From Betaproteobacteria bacterium (GTDB lineage Bacteria > Pseudomonadota > Gammaproteobacteria > Burkholderiales > Casimicrobiaceae), in NCBI GenBank assembly GCA_016861105.1, contig BOKS01000012.1, forward strand, positions 62,001 to 126,000: a stretch of 64,000 nt of DNA, given 5' to 3'. Under the pieces are notes generated by a model. That model was not told the origin of the DNA, did no database searches, and saw nothing but the letters and a program-made list of their open reading frames with translations. This document shows positions 21,325 through 31,451 of the stretch, piece after piece (position 1 is the first letter of the stretch; each line of letters begins with the position of its first letter). Both the position numbers and the translations under genes were made by a program.

Positions 21325-23228
21325 GCGGAGCGCGCCTCGCGGGCGCGCGCGCCCGGCACCGCGCTCCTGCGCAGGTGGACGAGCAGCAGCGAGATCGCAG
21401 CGGGCGTCACGCCGGAGATGCGGGCGGCCTGGCCGAGCGTCTCCGGCCGCTGCGCGGCGAGCTTCTGGCGGACTTCGGTCGACAGCCCGCGCACCTGCGC
21501 GTAGTCGAAGTCCTCGGGAATCGCCGTCGTCTCCTCCGCGCGGTGGCGCGCGATCTCCGCGCGCTGGCGGTCGATGTAGCCCTGGTACTTGACGCTGACC
21601 TCGACCTGCGCGGCGACATCGGGGTCGTCGACCGCGGGGCCGGCGCCCGGCAGGGCCATCAGCGCGGCGTAGTCGACGCCCGGTCTCCGCAAGAGGTCGG
21701 TGAGCGCATACTCTCGCTCGAGGTCCTGTCCGAACAGCGTGGTCGCACGTCCATCCGAGGCCGTCGCCGGCCCCAGCGTCGTCGTGCGCAGCCGCGCCAG
21801 CTCGTGCTCCACCGCGTCGCGCTTGCGGCAGAAGGCGTCCCAGCGCGCGTCGTCGACGACTCCCAGCCTGCGCCCGATCGCGGTCAGCCGCAGGTCGGCG
21901 TTGTCCTCGCGCAGCTGCAGCCGGTACTCGGCGCGCGACGTAAACATCCGGTAGGGCTCGGTGACGCCGCGCGTGACGAGGTCGTCCACCAGCACGCCGA
22001 GGTAGGCCTCGTCGCGCCGCGGGCTCCAGCCGGGCTCGCCGCGGACGTACAGCGCAGCGTTGATGCCGGCGAGGAGCCCCTGGGCCGCGGCCTCCTCGTA
22101 GCCCGTCGTGCCGTTGATCTGGCCGGCGAAGAACAGGCCCGCGATCGCCTTCGTCTCCAGCGTGGCGCGCAGGGCGCGCGGATCGAAGTAGTCGTATTCG
22201 ATCGAGTACCCGGGGCGCAGCAGGTGCGCCCGCTCGCACCCCTTCATCGAGCGCACCAGCGCGAGCTGGACGTCGAAGGGCAGCGACGTCGAGATGCCGT
22301 TCGGGTAGAGCTCGTGCGTGTCGAGCCCCTCCGGCTCGAGGTACACCTGGTGCGACTCGCGCTCGGCGAAGCGCACGACCTTGTCCTCGATCGACGGGCA
22401 GTAGCGCGGCCCGACGCCCTGGATCACCCCGGTGTACAGCGGCGAACGGTCGAGGCCGCTGCGGATGATGTCGTGCGTGCGCGCGTTCGTCTGCGTGATC
22501 CAGCACGCGACCTGGCGCGGGTGCATGTCGCGGCGCCCCACGAAGGAGAACACCGGGGCCGGGTCGTCCCCGGGCTGCCGGGGCAGCGACGCGAGGTCGA
22601 CGGTGCGCCCGTCGAGCCGCGGCGGCGTGCCGGTCTTCAGCCGCCCGACCGGGAGCTTCAGCTCGCGCAGGCGCGCCCCGAGCCGCCTGGCCGGGGGATC
22701 GCCCGCGCGTCCCGCTTCGTAGTTTTGAAGGCCGACGTGGATGAGCCCGGACAGGAACGTCCCCGCGGTCAGCACCACGGCGTCCGCCTCGAAGGCCACG
22801 CCGATCTGCGTGACCGCGCCCGCCACGCGGTCGCCGTCCAGCAGCAGGTCGTCGACCGGCTGCTGGAACACGGTGAGGTTGTGCTGCGTCTCGACGCGGC
22901 GGCGGATCGCCGCGCGGTAGAGGACGCGGTCGGCCTGCGCACGGGTCGCGCGGACGGCCGGCCCCTTGCTGGAATTGAGGATCCGGAACTGGATGCCCGC
23001 TTCGTCGGCGGCGAGGGCCATCGCGCCGCCGAGCGCGTCGACTTCCTTGACGAGGTGGCCCTTGCCGATCCCGCCGATCGACGGGTTGCACGACATCTGG
23101 CCGAGCGTCTCGATGTTGTGCGTCAGCAGCAGCGTCCGGCGCCCCATCCGCGCCGAGGCGAGCGCCGCCTCGGTGCCGGCGTGGCCGCCACCGACGACGA
23201 TGACCTCGAAACGCTCGGGGAATCGCAT
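21321..23228 (-). CDS. mnmG: tRNA uridine-34 5-carboxymethylaminomethyl modification enzyme MnmG
   Basis: A 635-residue FAD-dependent partner of MnmE, making (c)mnm5U34 in tRNA. The FAD-binding motif [12 protein letters not shown] is at residues 11-22. [20 protein letters not shown] and DGRVTAGTF-like blocks follow, then [17 protein letters not shown], all typical of GidA. ATG 23228 is the chosen start. It is first in the operon mnmG-rsmG-parA-parB. The divergent intergenic region next to it contains parS. MnmE, its partner, is encoded about 9.5 kb away on the same strand. Confidence 0.97.
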   Translation of the reverse strand: MRFPERFEVIVVGGGHAGTEAALASARMGRRTLLLTHNIETLGQMSCNPSIGGIGKGHLVKEVDALGGAMALAADEAGIQFRILNSSKGPAVRATRAQADRVLYRAAIRRRVETQHNLTVFQQPVDDLLLDGDRVAGAVTQIGVAFEADAVVLTAGTFLSGLIHVGLQNYEAGRAGDPPARRLGARLRELKLPVGRLKTGTPPRLDGRTVDLASLPRQPGDDPAPVFSFVGRRDMHPRQVACWITQTNARTHDIIRSGLDRSPLYTGVIQGVGPRYCPSIEDKVVRFAERESHQVYLEPEGLDTHELYPNGISTSLPFDVQLALVRSMKGCERAHLLRPGYSIEYDYFDPRALRATLETKAIAGLFFAGQINGTTGYEEAAAQGLLAGINAALYVRGEPGWSPRRDEAYLGVLVDDLVTRGVTEPYRMFTSRAEYRLQLREDNADLRLTAIGRRLGVVDDARWDAFCRKRDAVEHELARLRTTTLGPATASDGRATTLFGQDLEREYALTDLLRRPGVDYAALMALPGAGPAVDDPDVAAQVEVSVKYQGYIDRQRAEIARHRAEETTAIPEDFDYAQVRGLSTEVRQKLAAQRPETLGQAARISGVTPAAISLLLVHLRRSAVPGARAREARSA

Positions 23229-23254
23229 TGCAGCAAGGCAGACGAAGGACGGGG

Positions 23255-23260
23255 ATTGTA
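23255..23260 (-). promoter_or_regulatory. Candidate -10 element of the mnmG operon
   Basis: TACAAT on the minus strand, about 27 bases upstream of the mnmG ATG. Only a poor -35 (TTCGTC, 18-base spacing) could be found, so this is tentative. Confidence 0.35.
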
Positions 23261-23318
23261 TGTGAAAGCGGCGCGGCCGACGAACCCGCCTTCCGATCGA
23301 CCACCCGCTGCAGCCGGT

Positions 23319-23332
23319 GTTTCACGTGGAAC
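23319..23332. other. parS: parS site (one mismatch)
   Basis: GTTTCACGTGGAAC differs by one base from the parS palindrome GTTTCACGTGAAAC. It lies in the mnmG-pfkB gap, 14 bases from a perfect copy. It is a probable ParB nucleation site. Confidence 0.85.
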
Positions 23333-23346
23333 GTGGCCGCGGCGAC

Positions 23347-23360
23347 GTTTCACGTGAAAC
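23347..23360. other. parS: parS site (perfect)
   Basis: GTTTCACGTGAAAC is an exact match to the conserved bacterial parS palindrome. With the near-perfect copy at 23319 it forms a pair about 14 kb from the rpmH-dnaA region, consistent with an origin-proximal centromere for the parA/parB genes nearby. Confidence 0.95.
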
Positions 23361-23490
23361 GCCGCCGCCGCGACGGGCGGGCGCGCGGCCGCCCGCCCCG
23401 CCCGACGCCAGGGCCTGTTCGCTTCGCAGCGCACTTGTGTCCATAGCGTGAACCGGCCCTAGAATCGCGGGCCGCCCCTCCTCCCGTTCG

Positions 23491-24387
23491 ATGGCCCCTC
23501 CCCGCCTCCTCGTGCTCGGCCACGCCGCGCACGATCTCGTCTACCGCGTCCCGGCCATCCCGGCGCGTCCGGTGAAGGTCGTCGCGACGTCGATGACGGA
23601 GTGCGGCGGCGGCATGGCGGCGAATGCCGCGGTGGCGATCGCGCGGCTTGGCGGCCGCGTCACCTACTGGGGTCGCGTGGCCGACGACGCGCTCGGCGCG
23701 CGCATTCTCGGCGACCTCGCCGCGGAGGGGGTCGACGTCGCCCAGGCGCGGCGCGTGCCGGGCTGCCGCTCGCCGGTCTCGTCGATCCTGGTCGACGACC
23801 ACGGCGACCGCCTGATCTGCAGTTTCACCGACCCCTCGCTGGACCCGGACCCGGGCTGGATGCCCATCGACCGCGTGCGCGACTACGACGCCGTCCTCGC
23901 GGACGTCCGCTGGCCGGCGGGCTCCGAGCGGCTGCTTCGGGCCGCGCGCGACGCCGGCCGCCCCGCGCTGCTCGATGCCGACGTCGCACCCGCTGCCACG
24001 ATCGCCCGCCTGGTCGACTGCGCAACGCACGTCCTGTTCTCGGAGCCGGGCCTGCAGGCGGCGTGTCCGGCCACGCCGGCACCGGAAGCGCTGCGCCGGT
24101 GCGTCCGCGCGCACCACCGGATCGTCGGCGTCACGCTCGGCGCGGAGGGCTTCCTGTGGATCGAGGACGGCGCGGTGCGCCGGGAGGCTGCGCCGCGGGT
24201 CGCGGCCGTGGACACGCTGGCCGCCGGCGACGTCTGGCACGGCGCGTTCGCCCTCGCCCTCGCCGAGGGGCACGACACGGTCGCGGCCGCGCGCTTCGCG
24301 AACCGCGCGGCCGCGCTCAAGTGCCTGCGGCCGGGCGGTCGCAGCGGTGCGCCGACGCGTGCCGAGCTCGACGCCTGGCAGGGCTGA
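23491..24387 (+). CDS. PfkB-family carbohydrate kinase
   Basis: A 298-residue kinase of the ribokinase/PfkB fold. The N-terminal block CGGGMAANAAVAIARLGGRV and the C-terminal signature DTLAAGDVWHGAFALAL (with the catalytic Asp of the D-T-x-x-A-G-D motif) define the family. The substrate is a sugar or nucleoside that cannot be named from sequence. The start ATG 23491 has no good ribosome-binding site; the upstream bases are C-rich. It is one of few plus-strand genes on this side and lies between parS and the PEP carboxykinase, with only nine bases between the two stops. Confidence 0.88.
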   Translation: MAPPRLLVLGHAAHDLVYRVPAIPARPVKVVATSMTECGGGMAANAAVAIARLGGRVTYWGRVADDALGARILGDLAAEGVDVAQARRVPGCRSPVSSILVDDHGDRLICSFTDPSLDPDPGWMPIDRVRDYDAVLADVRWPAGSERLLRAARDAGRPALLDADVAPAATIARLVDCATHVLFSEPGLQAACPATPAPEALRRCVRAHHRIVGVTLGAEGFLWIEDGAVRREAAPRVAAVDTLAAGDVWHGAFALALAEGHDTVAAARFANRAAALKCLRPGGRSGAPTRAELDAWQG

Positions 24388-24396
24388 AGCGAGCGC

Positions 24397-26256
24397 TTAC
24401 TCTATCGCAGTAGCAATCAGGTGGCGCCCCAGGCGCTCCCGCTCGTGCGCCAGCACCGCCGGCCGGCGCGCGCCGATCCGGTCGAACAGCGCGTCGTGCG
24501 AGGCCAGTTCGCGCAGCCATTCCTCCTGCCGGATCGCGGTCACCACCTCGTATTGCTCGGGCGCGAACGCGAGGCCGTCCCAGACCAGGTCGTGGTAGGC
24601 GGGCATCCAGCCGAGCGGCGTCTCGACGGCGCTTGCCGTGCCCTCGCACCGCCCGACGATCCACTGCAGCACGCGCATGTTCTCGCCGAAGCCGGGCCAG
24701 ACGTAGCGGCCGGCGCCGTCCTTGCGGAACCAGTTGACCGCGAAGATGCGCGGCGGACGCGCGACGCGCCGCCCCATCGCCAGCCAGTGCGCGAAGTAGT
24801 CGCCGACGTGGTAGCCGCAGAACGGCAGCATCGCGAACGGGTCGCGCCGGACCTCGCCCACGGTGCCCGCGGCCGCAGCCGTCATCTCCGACCCCATCGT
24901 CGCGGCCTTGTAGACCCCTTCCTCCCACGTGCGCGCCTCGACGACCAGCGGCGCCGTGTCCGAGCGGCGGCCGCCGAACACGAATGCGTCGATCGGCACG
25001 CCGTCCGGATTCTCCCAGTCGGCATCGATCGACGGGCACTGCCGCATCGACACCGTGAACCGCGCGTTCGGATGCGCGGCCTTGCGTCCCGCCTTGCCGT
25101 CCGCGGGCGTCCAGTCGCGCCCCTGCCAGTCGACGAGGTGCGCCGGCGGCTCGCGGGTCATGCCTTCCCACCACACGTCGCCGTCGTCGGTGAGCGCGAC
25201 GTTGGTGAAGATGACGTTCGCCTTCAGCATCTCCATCGCGTTGGGATTCGACTCGTACGACGTGCCCGGCGCGACGCCGAACGCGCCGGCCTCGGGGTTG
25301 ATCGCGCGGAAGCGCCCGTCGGCCCCCGGCTTGATCCACGCGATGTCCTCGCCGATGGTCGTGACCTTCCAGCCGGCGAACGCCCGCGGCGGGATCAGCA
25401 TCGCGAAGTTCGTCTTGCCGCACGCGCTGGGGAACGCCGCGGCGACGTGCAGCTTGCGGCCGCCCGGCGCGGTCACGCCGAGGATCAGCATGTGCTCGGC
25501 GAGCCAGCCCTCGTCGCGGCCCATGACCGAGGCGATACGCAGCGCGAGGCACTTCTTGCCGAGCAGCGCGTTGCCGCCGTAGCCCGACCCGTACGACCAG
25601 ATCTCGCGCGACTCGGGGAAGTGCACGATGTACTTCGTCTCCGCGCACGGCCACGGCACGTCCGCCTGCCCCGGCGCCAGCGGCGCGCCGACCGAGTGCA
25701 TGCACGGCACGAAGGCGCCGTCGCGGCCGAGCACGCCGTACACGGCGCGCCCCATCCGCGTCATCACCCGCATGCTCGCGACCACGTAGGGGCTGTCGGT
25801 GAGCTCGACGCCCACCTGCGCGATCGGGCTGCCGATCGGCCCCATCGAGAACGGCACCACGTACATCGTGCGCCCGCGCATCGCGCCGTCGAACAGTTCG
25901 TGCAGCGTGGCGCGCATCGCCTCCGGTGCGCGCCAGTTGTTCGTCGGCCCAGCGTCCTCCGCACGCTCGCTGCAGATGAACGTGCGATCCTCGACGCGCG
26001 CGACGTCGGAAGGATCGGAGAGCGCGAGGAAGCTGTTCGGCCGCCGGACGGGATCGAGCTTGCGCAGCGTGCCGGACTCCAGCATCGCGGCCACGAGACG
26101 CTCGTTCTCGGCGTCGCTGCCGTCGCACCACACGATGCGCTCGGGCTTCGCCAGCGCGGCCATCTCGCGCACCCATCCGAGCAGGCGCGGATGCCGGACG
26201 TCGGCGGGCGCGGCCACGGAAGCCGCCAGTGTTGCGATCGTTTCGGGCTGGTTCAT
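24397..26256 (-). CDS. pckG: Phosphoenolpyruvate carboxykinase (GTP)
   Basis: A 619-residue gluconeogenic enzyme converting oxaloacetate and GTP to PEP, CO2 and [21 protein letters not shown] is the GTP-binding P-loop with the PEPCK signature, preceded by [20 protein letters not shown]. Its length and these motifs fit the GTP-dependent family rather than the ATP form (about 530 residues). ATG 26256 begins the conserved N-terminus ([12 protein letters not shown]); a further ATG upstream (26304) would extend into a less likely leader. It is followed by the PfkB gene in the opposite direction. In carboxylate-using bacteria it links TCA intermediates to gluconeogenesis. Confidence 0.97.
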   Translation of the reverse strand: MNQPETIATLAASVAAPADVRHPRLLGWVREMAALAKPERIVWCDGSDAENERLVAAMLESGTLRKLDPVRRPNSFLALSDPSDVARVEDRTFICSERAEDAGPTNNWRAPEAMRATLHELFDGAMRGRTMYVVPFSMGPIGSPIAQVGVELTDSPYVVASMRVMTRMGRAVYGVLGRDGAFVPCMHSVGAPLAPGQADVPWPCAETKYIVHFPESREIWSYGSGYGGNALLGKKCLALRIASVMGRDEGWLAEHMLILGVTAPGGRKLHVAAAFPSACGKTNFAMLIPPRAFAGWKVTTIGEDIAWIKPGADGRFRAINPEAGAFGVAPGTSYESNPNAMEMLKANVIFTNVALTDDGDVWWEGMTREPPAHLVDWQGRDWTPADGKAGRKAAHPNARFTVSMRQCPSIDADWENPDGVPIDAFVFGGRRSDTAPLVVEARTWEEGVYKAATMGSEMTAAAAGTVGEVRRDPFAMLPFCGYHVGDYFAHWLAMGRRVARPPRIFAVNWFRKDGAGRYVWPGFGENMRVLQWIVGRCEGTASAVETPLGWMPAYHDLVWDGLAFAPEQYEVVTAIRQEEWLRELASHDALFDRIGARRPAVLAHERERLGRHLIATAIE

Positions 26257-26396
26257 CGTGCAGTCGGAGGAGAGTGCGCGCGGCACGCGATGCGCTCCGC
26301 GCATGGACGATCGACTCTAGCACGCGCGCGCGCGCACGGCCCGCGCCGAAAAACGCGCACCGACGATCGGACCGGTGGCCTGACCGATTCGCGCCG

Positions 26397-26433
26397 GACG
26401 CCATGGCCGCGTCGGCGACGCGGCCATGGCGTC
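26397..26433 (-). terminator. Perfect 17-bp terminator-like hairpin after tam
   Basis: The arm GACGCCATGGCCGCGTC (26397-26413) pairs perfectly with 26417-26433 across a 3-base loop. It begins at the tam stop codon. It has no T-run, but the strength and position fit a factor-assisted terminator of the tctCBA-abrB-tam unit. It could also be a REP-like element or a dyad operator. Confidence 0.5.
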
Positions 26434-27218
26434 TAGCGGCGCGCGACGACGAAGAGGCGCCGGAACGGGAAGAGCACGCTGCCGTCAGCGCGCGGCGGAT
26501 AGGCCTGCGCGAGTCCGGTGGCGAGCTCGCTCGCGAACGCGCGCTGCGCCGCGTCGTCGAGCGCGCTCATGTACGGCAGCAGCGCGGTGCCGCGCATCCA
26601 CGCGAGCACCGGGTGCTCGCCGTCGTCGCGCCGCGGCAGGTGCTGCAGGTACTCGGTGGTCCACACGTCGAGCGCCGCGACGTGCGGCGCGAGCCACTCG
26701 AAGTAGTCGTGCGGGCGCGCGACGGGGCGCGAGCGCACGCGCGCGCCCAGCCGCTCGCGCCACGCCGCGGAGCGCGCGACCTGTTCGAGCAGCACGTGCG
26801 ACGGCCCGTCGAAGTTGTCCGGCATCTGCACGGCGAGCGCGCCGCCGGGGGCGACGCTGCGCGCAAGGCGCGGGAACAGCGCGGCGTGCCCGTCGAGCCA
26901 GTGCAGCGCCGCATTGCTGTAGACGACGTCGAACGGCGTTGCCGCGCGCCACTGCGCGAGGTCCGCGCGCACGAACGTGAAGCGCGCATCGCCCGCGGTC
27001 GCCTCGCGCGCCCGCGCGAGCATCGCGTCGTCCGCGTCCACGCCGGTGATCCGCGCGGACGGCCACCGCTCGGCGAGGCGGCGCGCCACGTTGCCCGCGC
27101 CGCAGCCCAGGTCGGCCACCGTCGCCGGGGCGTCGAGCGGGATGCGCGCCAGCAGCTCGAGCGCGGGCCGCAGGCGCGCGTCCTCGTACTGCAGGTACCG
27201 CCCGGGATTCCACGTCAT
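26433..27218 (-). CDS. tam: Trans-aconitate 2-methyltransferase
   Basis: A 261-residue SAM-dependent methyltransferase that methylates trans-aconitate, a by-product of aconitase that inhibits the TCA cycle. TVADLGCGAGNVARRLAERW is the SAM motif I and GVDADDAMLARAR the ribose-binding motif II. Family-typical runs are FDVVYSNAALHWLDGHAALF and GALAVQMPDNFDGPSH. ATG 27218 overlaps the stop of the upstream AbrB-family gene by four bases. Its position after carboxylate-transporter genes fits a role in removing trans-aconitate when citrate or aconitate is taken up. Family certainty is good; substrate is inferred from the family. Confidence 0.88.
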   Translation of the reverse strand: MTWNPGRYLQYEDARLRPALELLARIPLDAPATVADLGCGAGNVARRLAERWPSARITGVDADDAMLARAREATAGDARFTFVRADLAQWRAATPFDVVYSNAALHWLDGHAALFPRLARSVAPGGALAVQMPDNFDGPSHVLLEQVARSAAWRERLGARVRSRPVARPHDYFEWLAPHVAALDVWTTEYLQHLPRRDDGEHPVLAWMRGTALLPYMSALDDAAQRAFASELATGLAQAYPPRADGSVLFPFRRLFVVARR

Positions 27219-28273
27219 CGGGTCCTCCTCCACCAGCGGCGCGCGAGCACGAACAGCGGGCCGGTGAGCACGAGCAGCACGACGAGCCGCGTCACGTGGA
27301 ACGCCGTCACCAGCGGCACGCCGAGCTGCAGCACTTTCGCGGTGATCGCCATCTCGGCGACGCCGCCCGGCGCCATGCCGAGCAGCATCGTCGCCGGCGG
27401 CCGGCCGGAGACGGCCGTCAGCCCGAGCGCAAACAGCGCCGACAGCACGATCGACAGCAGCACCGCCGCGAGCACGGCCGCGACGAAGCGCGGCGCACCG
27501 CGCACGAAGTCGGCATCGAAGCGGCTGCCGAGCGCGCAGCCCAGCAGGAGCTGTCCCGCGTTGGACGCGAGCGAAGGCATCGCCGACAGGTTGACCTCGA
27601 GCCCCGTCAGGACGATCGCCACGGCAAGCGCGCCGAGGACGAACGCGTTGGGCACGCGCAGGCGGCCGGCGGCGAACCCGCCCGCGAGCGTCGCGGCCAT
27701 CAGCGCGGCGAATCCGCCCGCGTCGAACGCGGTCGCCGCCATCGTGTACGCGTCGCTGCCGTGCGCGCCGGACAGCGTGAACAGCGCCGGCACCGAGCCC
27801 ACGACGAGGAGGATGCGCAGGCTCTGCGCGGCCGCGACGCGGTCCGCGCGGCCGCCGTAGAGCTCGGCGAGGCGCGCCATCTCCGGCGCGCCTCCCGGCA
27901 CGCTGGCGAAGATGCCGGTCGTCAGGTCCAGGTTGGCGAGGCGCGCCAGCGCCGCGCCCGACAGGTAGCCGACGCCAAGGGCGAACGCGGCCCCCGCGGC
28001 GAGCAGCCACCACGCATCGCGCACCTCGGCGAGCACGGCCGGGGTGAAGTACAGGCCGATCGCCGTGCCGATGATCCACTGGCCGGTCTCGCGCGCACCC
28101 GGCGGCGCCTCGGCGGGAAGGCCGCCGATGCGCGCCGCGGCCACAGCGAACAGCGGACCGACGATCCACGGGATCGGCGTGTGCAGCCACGCGCACAGCG
28201 CGCCCGCCGCGGCGCCGATGGCCAGCGCGAGGGCGTAGCGCGGCAATGGCGTGCGGTGTGTCGGGTCGGGCAT
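27215..28273 (-). CDS. AbrB-family (PF05145) inner-membrane protein
   Basis: A 352-residue protein with about ten hydrophobic helices arranged as two similar halves. GIFASVPGGAPEMARLAELY and MLLGMAPGGVAEMAITAKVL are the repeated P-G-G-x-x-E-M motifs of this family. Databases often label it AbrB-family transcriptional regulator, but it has no DNA-binding domain and is membrane-embedded; some relatives are called ammonia-monooxygenase-like. ATG 28273 is chosen because the upstream extension is Arg-rich and unlikely. It follows tctA by 49 bases and overlaps tam, so it probably belongs to the carboxylate cassette. Function unknown; transport is likely. Confidence 0.8.
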   Translation of the reverse strand: MPDPTHRTPLPRYALALAIGAAAGALCAWLHTPIPWIVGPLFAVAAARIGGLPAEAPPGARETGQWIIGTAIGLYFTPAVLAEVRDAWWLLAAGAAFALGVGYLSGAALARLANLDLTTGIFASVPGGAPEMARLAELYGGRADRVAAAQSLRILLVVGSVPALFTLSGAHGSDAYTMAATAFDAGGFAALMAATLAGGFAAGRLRVPNAFVLGALAVAIVLTGLEVNLSAMPSLASNAGQLLLGCALGSRFDADFVRGAPRFVAAVLAAVLLSIVLSALFALGLTAVSGRPPATMLLGMAPGGVAEMAITAKVLQLGVPLVTAFHVTRLVVLLVLTGPLFVLARRWWRRTR

Positions 28274-28322
28274 CGTGCAGCAGGCCGCCGCGGCGCGCGA
28301 GCGCCGGCGGCGAAGGCGGGGA

Positions 28323-29834
28323 TCAGGCGGGCGGGCGGCGCCGTGCACGGTGCTCGCGCACGACCTTGTAGAGCCAGGGGACGAGGACGAGGAGGACCGT
28401 GAGCGCGAGCAGCGTCGCCGCGATCGGCTGGCGCAGGAAGACGCTCGGGTCGCCCTGGCTGATGGCGAGCGCGCGCCGGAACTGCGCCTCGGCCAGCGGG
28501 CCGAGGATCAGGCCGATGACGGCCGGCGCGACCGGAAAGCCCCAGCGGCGCATGACGAAGCCAAGCAGGCCGAACACGTAGAGCGCCACGAGGTCGACGA
28601 CCGACTGGTGCAGGCTGTAGGCCCCGAGCGTGGCGAAGACGAGGATGCCGCCGTACAGCAGCGGCCGCGGGATCGCGAGCACCTTCACCCACAGCCCGAT
28701 CAGCGGCAGGTTCAGCAGCAGCAGGATCACGTTGCCGATGTACAGGCTCGCGATCAGCCCCCAGACCAGCGCGGCCTGCGACTGGAACAGCAGCGGCCCC
28801 GGCTGCAGCCCGTAGTTCTGGAACGCGGCCAGCAGGATCGCCGCCGTCGCCGAGGTCGGGATGCCGAGCGTGAGCAGCGGCACGAGCACGCCCGTCGACG
28901 AGGCGTTGTTCGCGGCCTCGGGCCCGGCCACACCCTCGATCGCGCCGTGCCCGAACTCCTCGGGGTGGCGCGAGAGCTTGCGCTCCGCCGCGTAGGAGAG
29001 GAACGTCGGGATCTCGGCGCCGCCCGCGGGGATCGTCCCGAACGGGAAGCCGATCGCGGTGGCGCGCAGCCACGCCGGCCACGACCGCTTCCAGTCCTCG
29101 CGCGACATCCACAGCGAGCCTCCCATCCGCTCCAGCGTCCCGGCGATGCGGCTCTGGTACGCGGCGACGTAGAGCGCCTCGCCGACCGCGAACAGGCCCA
29201 CGGCGAGGACGACGACGTCGATGCCGTCGAGCAGCTCCGGCACGCCGAACGCGAAGCGCATCTGCCCGGTCTGCTCGTCGATGCCGACCAGCCCCAGCAG
29301 CAGCCCGACGAACAGCATCGCCAGCCCGCGCACCATCGACGCCCCGAGCACCGCCGCGACCGTCACGAACGCGAACACCATCAGCGCGAAGTACTCGGCG
29401 GGCCCGAACTTCAGCGCGACCTCGACTACGACCGGGGCGAGCAGCGTCAGCAGCACGGTGGCCAGCGTGCCGGCGACGAACGAGCCGATGGCCGCGGTGG
29501 CGAGCGCCGGCCCGGCGCGGCCGCGCTTGGCCATGCGGTTGCCCTCGAGCGCCGTGGCGATCGACGCCGACTCGCCGGGCGTGTTGAGCAGGATCGTCGT
29601 GGTGGACCCGCCGTACATCGCGCCGTAGTAGATGCCGGCGAACATGATCAGCGCGCCGGTGGGGTCGAGCTTCGAGGTGAGCGGCAGCAGCATCGCGACG
29701 GTGAGCGCGGGCCCCACGCCGGGCAGCACGCCGATGGCCGTCCCGAGCGTGACGCCGACCAGCCCCCACAGCAGGTTGAGCGGCTGCAGCGCAACGCCGA
29801 AGCCGTGCGCCAGCGCGGCGAGCGTCTCGATCAT
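28323..29834 (-). CDS. tctA: Tripartite tricarboxylate transporter large permease
   Basis: A 503-residue, roughly 12-helix TctA permease of the TTT family. The N-terminal block [20 protein letters not shown] and the repeated PGGAEIPTF / [15 protein letters not shown] motifs are characteristic. It imports citrate or related carboxylates with TctB and the periplasmic binding protein TctC. It lies 31 bases after tctB. The substrate of this system is not visible. Confidence 0.95.
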   Translation of the reverse strand: MIETLAALAHGFGVALQPLNLLWGLVGVTLGTAIGVLPGVGPALTVAMLLPLTSKLDPTGALIMFAGIYYGAMYGGSTTTILLNTPGESASIATALEGNRMAKRGRAGPALATAAIGSFVAGTLATVLLTLLAPVVVEVALKFGPAEYFALMVFAFVTVAAVLGASMVRGLAMLFVGLLLGLVGIDEQTGQMRFAFGVPELLDGIDVVVLAVGLFAVGEALYVAAYQSRIAGTLERMGGSLWMSREDWKRSWPAWLRATAIGFPFGTIPAGGAEIPTFLSYAAERKLSRHPEEFGHGAIEGVAGPEAANNASSTGVLVPLLTLGIPTSATAAILLAAFQNYGLQPGPLLFQSQAALVWGLIASLYIGNVILLLLNLPLIGLWVKVLAIPRPLLYGGILVFATLGAYSLHQSVVDLVALYVFGLLGFVMRRWGFPVAPAVIGLILGPLAEAQFRRALAISQGDPSVFLRQPIAATLLALTVLLVLVPWLYKVVREHRARRRPPA

Positions 29835-29865
29835 CGGCGCGTCCCGCGCCGCCGGGCGGGCACCG

Positions 29866-30390
29866 TCACAACCCCGCGGTGCCGATCAGCGGCGCGAGCC
29901 ATCCGGCGGGCAGGCCGACGTTCAGCAGCTTGACGAAGAACAGGTGGATCGCGAGCCCGATCGCCAGGCCGATCGCCGCGTCGCGCGCCGGCCGCGCGCT
30001 GCCGAAGCCGCGCGCCACGCACGCGAACAGCACGGCCGCCGCGAGCACGAAGCCGGCGTGGCGGATCAGCGCCATCTGCGCAACGAGCCCGGCCGTCACC
30101 CACCAGAACCCGCCCGCGCGGAAGGCGTGCTCGCCGCGCTCCGCGGGATCGTCGGGCACGCGGTCGCGCCATCCGCCGGTCGCGAGCTCGGCGAGCAGCC
30201 ATGCGCCGAGCAGGATCAGGCCCCCGGCGACGACCTTGGGGATGAAGTTCGGACCGATGCGCGCATAGCCCCCCGCCTCGGGCAGGCCGAAGGCGACCAC
30301 GGCGGCGAACACGCCCAGCCCGAGCACGCCGAGCGACAGCGCGAGCTCGGCGCGCGTGCGCGTGGCCGGAGCGATGCGCGGCAGCCCCAC
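29866..30390 (-). CDS. tctB: Tripartite tricarboxylate transporter small permease
   Basis: A 174-residue membrane protein with four predicted helices, the small partner of TctA. The sequence [20 protein letters not shown] is typical of TctB. I chose GTG 30390, eight bases after the tctC stop. In the longer frame the upstream residues are shadows of tctC. TctB proteins are poorly conserved, so gene order supports the call. Confidence 0.85.
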   Translation of the reverse strand: MGLPRIAPATRTRAELALSLGVLGLGVFAAVVAFGLPEAGGYARIGPNFIPKVVAGGLILLGAWLLAELATGGWRDRVPDDPAERGEHAFRAGGFWWVTAGLVAQMALIRHAGFVLAAAVLFACVARGFGSARPARDAAIGLAIGLAIHLFFVKLLNVGLPAGWLAPLIGTAGL

Positions 30391-30398
30391 GACCGCGG

Positions 30399-31361
30399 CT
30401 ACTTCCGCATGCCCAGCGAGTCCAGGATGGCGGCGATGCGCTTGATGTCCTCGTCGACGAACGCCTTGTAGGCATCGCCGGCGAGCCACGCCTCGTCCCA
30501 GCCCTGCTTGACGAGCGTGTCGCGCCACGCCGGCGAGTCGACGCCGGCTTTCACCGCCCGCACGAGCCCGTCGCGCTGGGCGCTCGACAGCCCCGGCCCG
30601 CCGAACGCGCCGCGCCAGTTGCCGAGGACGACGTCCACCCCCGCCTCCTTCAGCGTGAGGATGCCTTCCTTGCGCCCGGGGGCGGAGACGCCGAGCGCCC
30701 GCATGCGGCCGCCCTTGATGTGCTCGGAGAACTCGCTCAGTCCGGACACCCCCGCGGTGACGTGGCCGCCCACGATCGCCGCGACGGCCTCGCCGCCGCC
30801 CTTGAACGGGACGTAGTTGACCTTGGTGGCATCGGCGCCCGCGGCCTTCACGACCATGCCCGCGAGGATGTGGTCGGTGCCGCCGGCCGAGCCGCCGCCC
30901 CACGAGACCGCGCCGGGGTTCGCCTTGTAGGCCGCGAGCAGGTCGGCGAGCGTCTTGTGCGGCGACGACGCCGGCACGACGATGACCTCGTACTCGCTGG
31001 TGAGCCGCGCGATCGGCGTGACCATCGACAGGTCGACCGGGCTCTTGTTGAGCAGGATGCCGCCGACCATCACCATGCCGCCCATCATCAGCGCATTGGG
31101 GTCGCCCTTTGCGCTGTTGATGAACTGCGCGAGCCCGAGCGTGCCGGCCGCTCCGCCCTTGTTCTCGAACTGCACCGACCCCACCGCCTTCGCCGACTGC
31201 ATCGCGGCGGCGAGCGCGCGCCCGGTCGAGTCCCAGCCGCCGCCGGGGTTCGCCGGAATCATCATCTTCAGCGTGCCGATCGCCTGCGCGCGCGCGAGGC
31301 TCGGAAACTGCGCGGCAGTCAGAGCGGCCAGCGCGCCCTGGGTGAATGCACGTCGCTTCAT
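30399..31361 (-). CDS. tctC: Tripartite tricarboxylate transporter substrate-binding protein (Bug family)
   Basis: A 320-residue periplasmic binding protein. The N-terminus MKRRAFTQGALAALTAAQ has a twin-arginine-like start and an Ala-x-Ala cleavage site (ARAQA). The mature part has MMIPANPGGGWDSTGRALAA, the carboxylate-binding loop of Bug/TctC proteins, and NYVPFKGGGEAVAAIVGG in the second lobe. ATG 31361 follows GGGAGGAGGG. It is first of tctC-tctB-tctA-abrB-tam. The Bug family is strongly expanded in Burkholderiales, which fits the suggested host. Confidence 0.95.
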   Translation of the reverse strand: MKRRAFTQGALAALTAAQFPSLARAQAIGTLKMMIPANPGGGWDSTGRALAAAMQSAKAVGSVQFENKGGAAGTLGLAQFINSAKGDPNALMMGGMVMVGGILLNKSPVDLSMVTPIARLTSEYEVIVVPASSPHKTLADLLAAYKANPGAVSWGGGSAGGTDHILAGMVVKAAGADATKVNYVPFKGGGEAVAAIVGGHVTAGVSGLSEFSEHIKGGRMRALGVSAPGRKEGILTLKEAGVDVVLGNWRGAFGGPGLSSAQRDGLVRAVKAGVDSPAWRDTLVKQGWDEAWLAGDAYKAFVDEDIKRIAAILDSLGMRK

Positions 31362-31418
31362 GGCTTCCCTCCTCCCGGCTCCAGTGGTACGTAGAACGCC
31401 GAGCATACGTGAAGCGGT

Positions 31419-31438
31419 GCCGGCCGACGAGGGCCGGC
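31419..31438 (-). terminator. Possible terminator after the CaiB/BaiF gene
   Basis: A 7-bp perfect stem GCCGGCC/GGCCGGC with a 6-base loop, in the 90-base gap between the CoA-transferase stop and the tctC start on the same strand. Confidence 0.35.
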
Positions 31439-31451
31439 GCGGGACGCGAGG

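Noticed and set aside
27215..28273. AbrB transcriptional regulator as the function
   Set aside because: The name is a database label. The sequence is a polytopic membrane protein without a DNA-binding domain.
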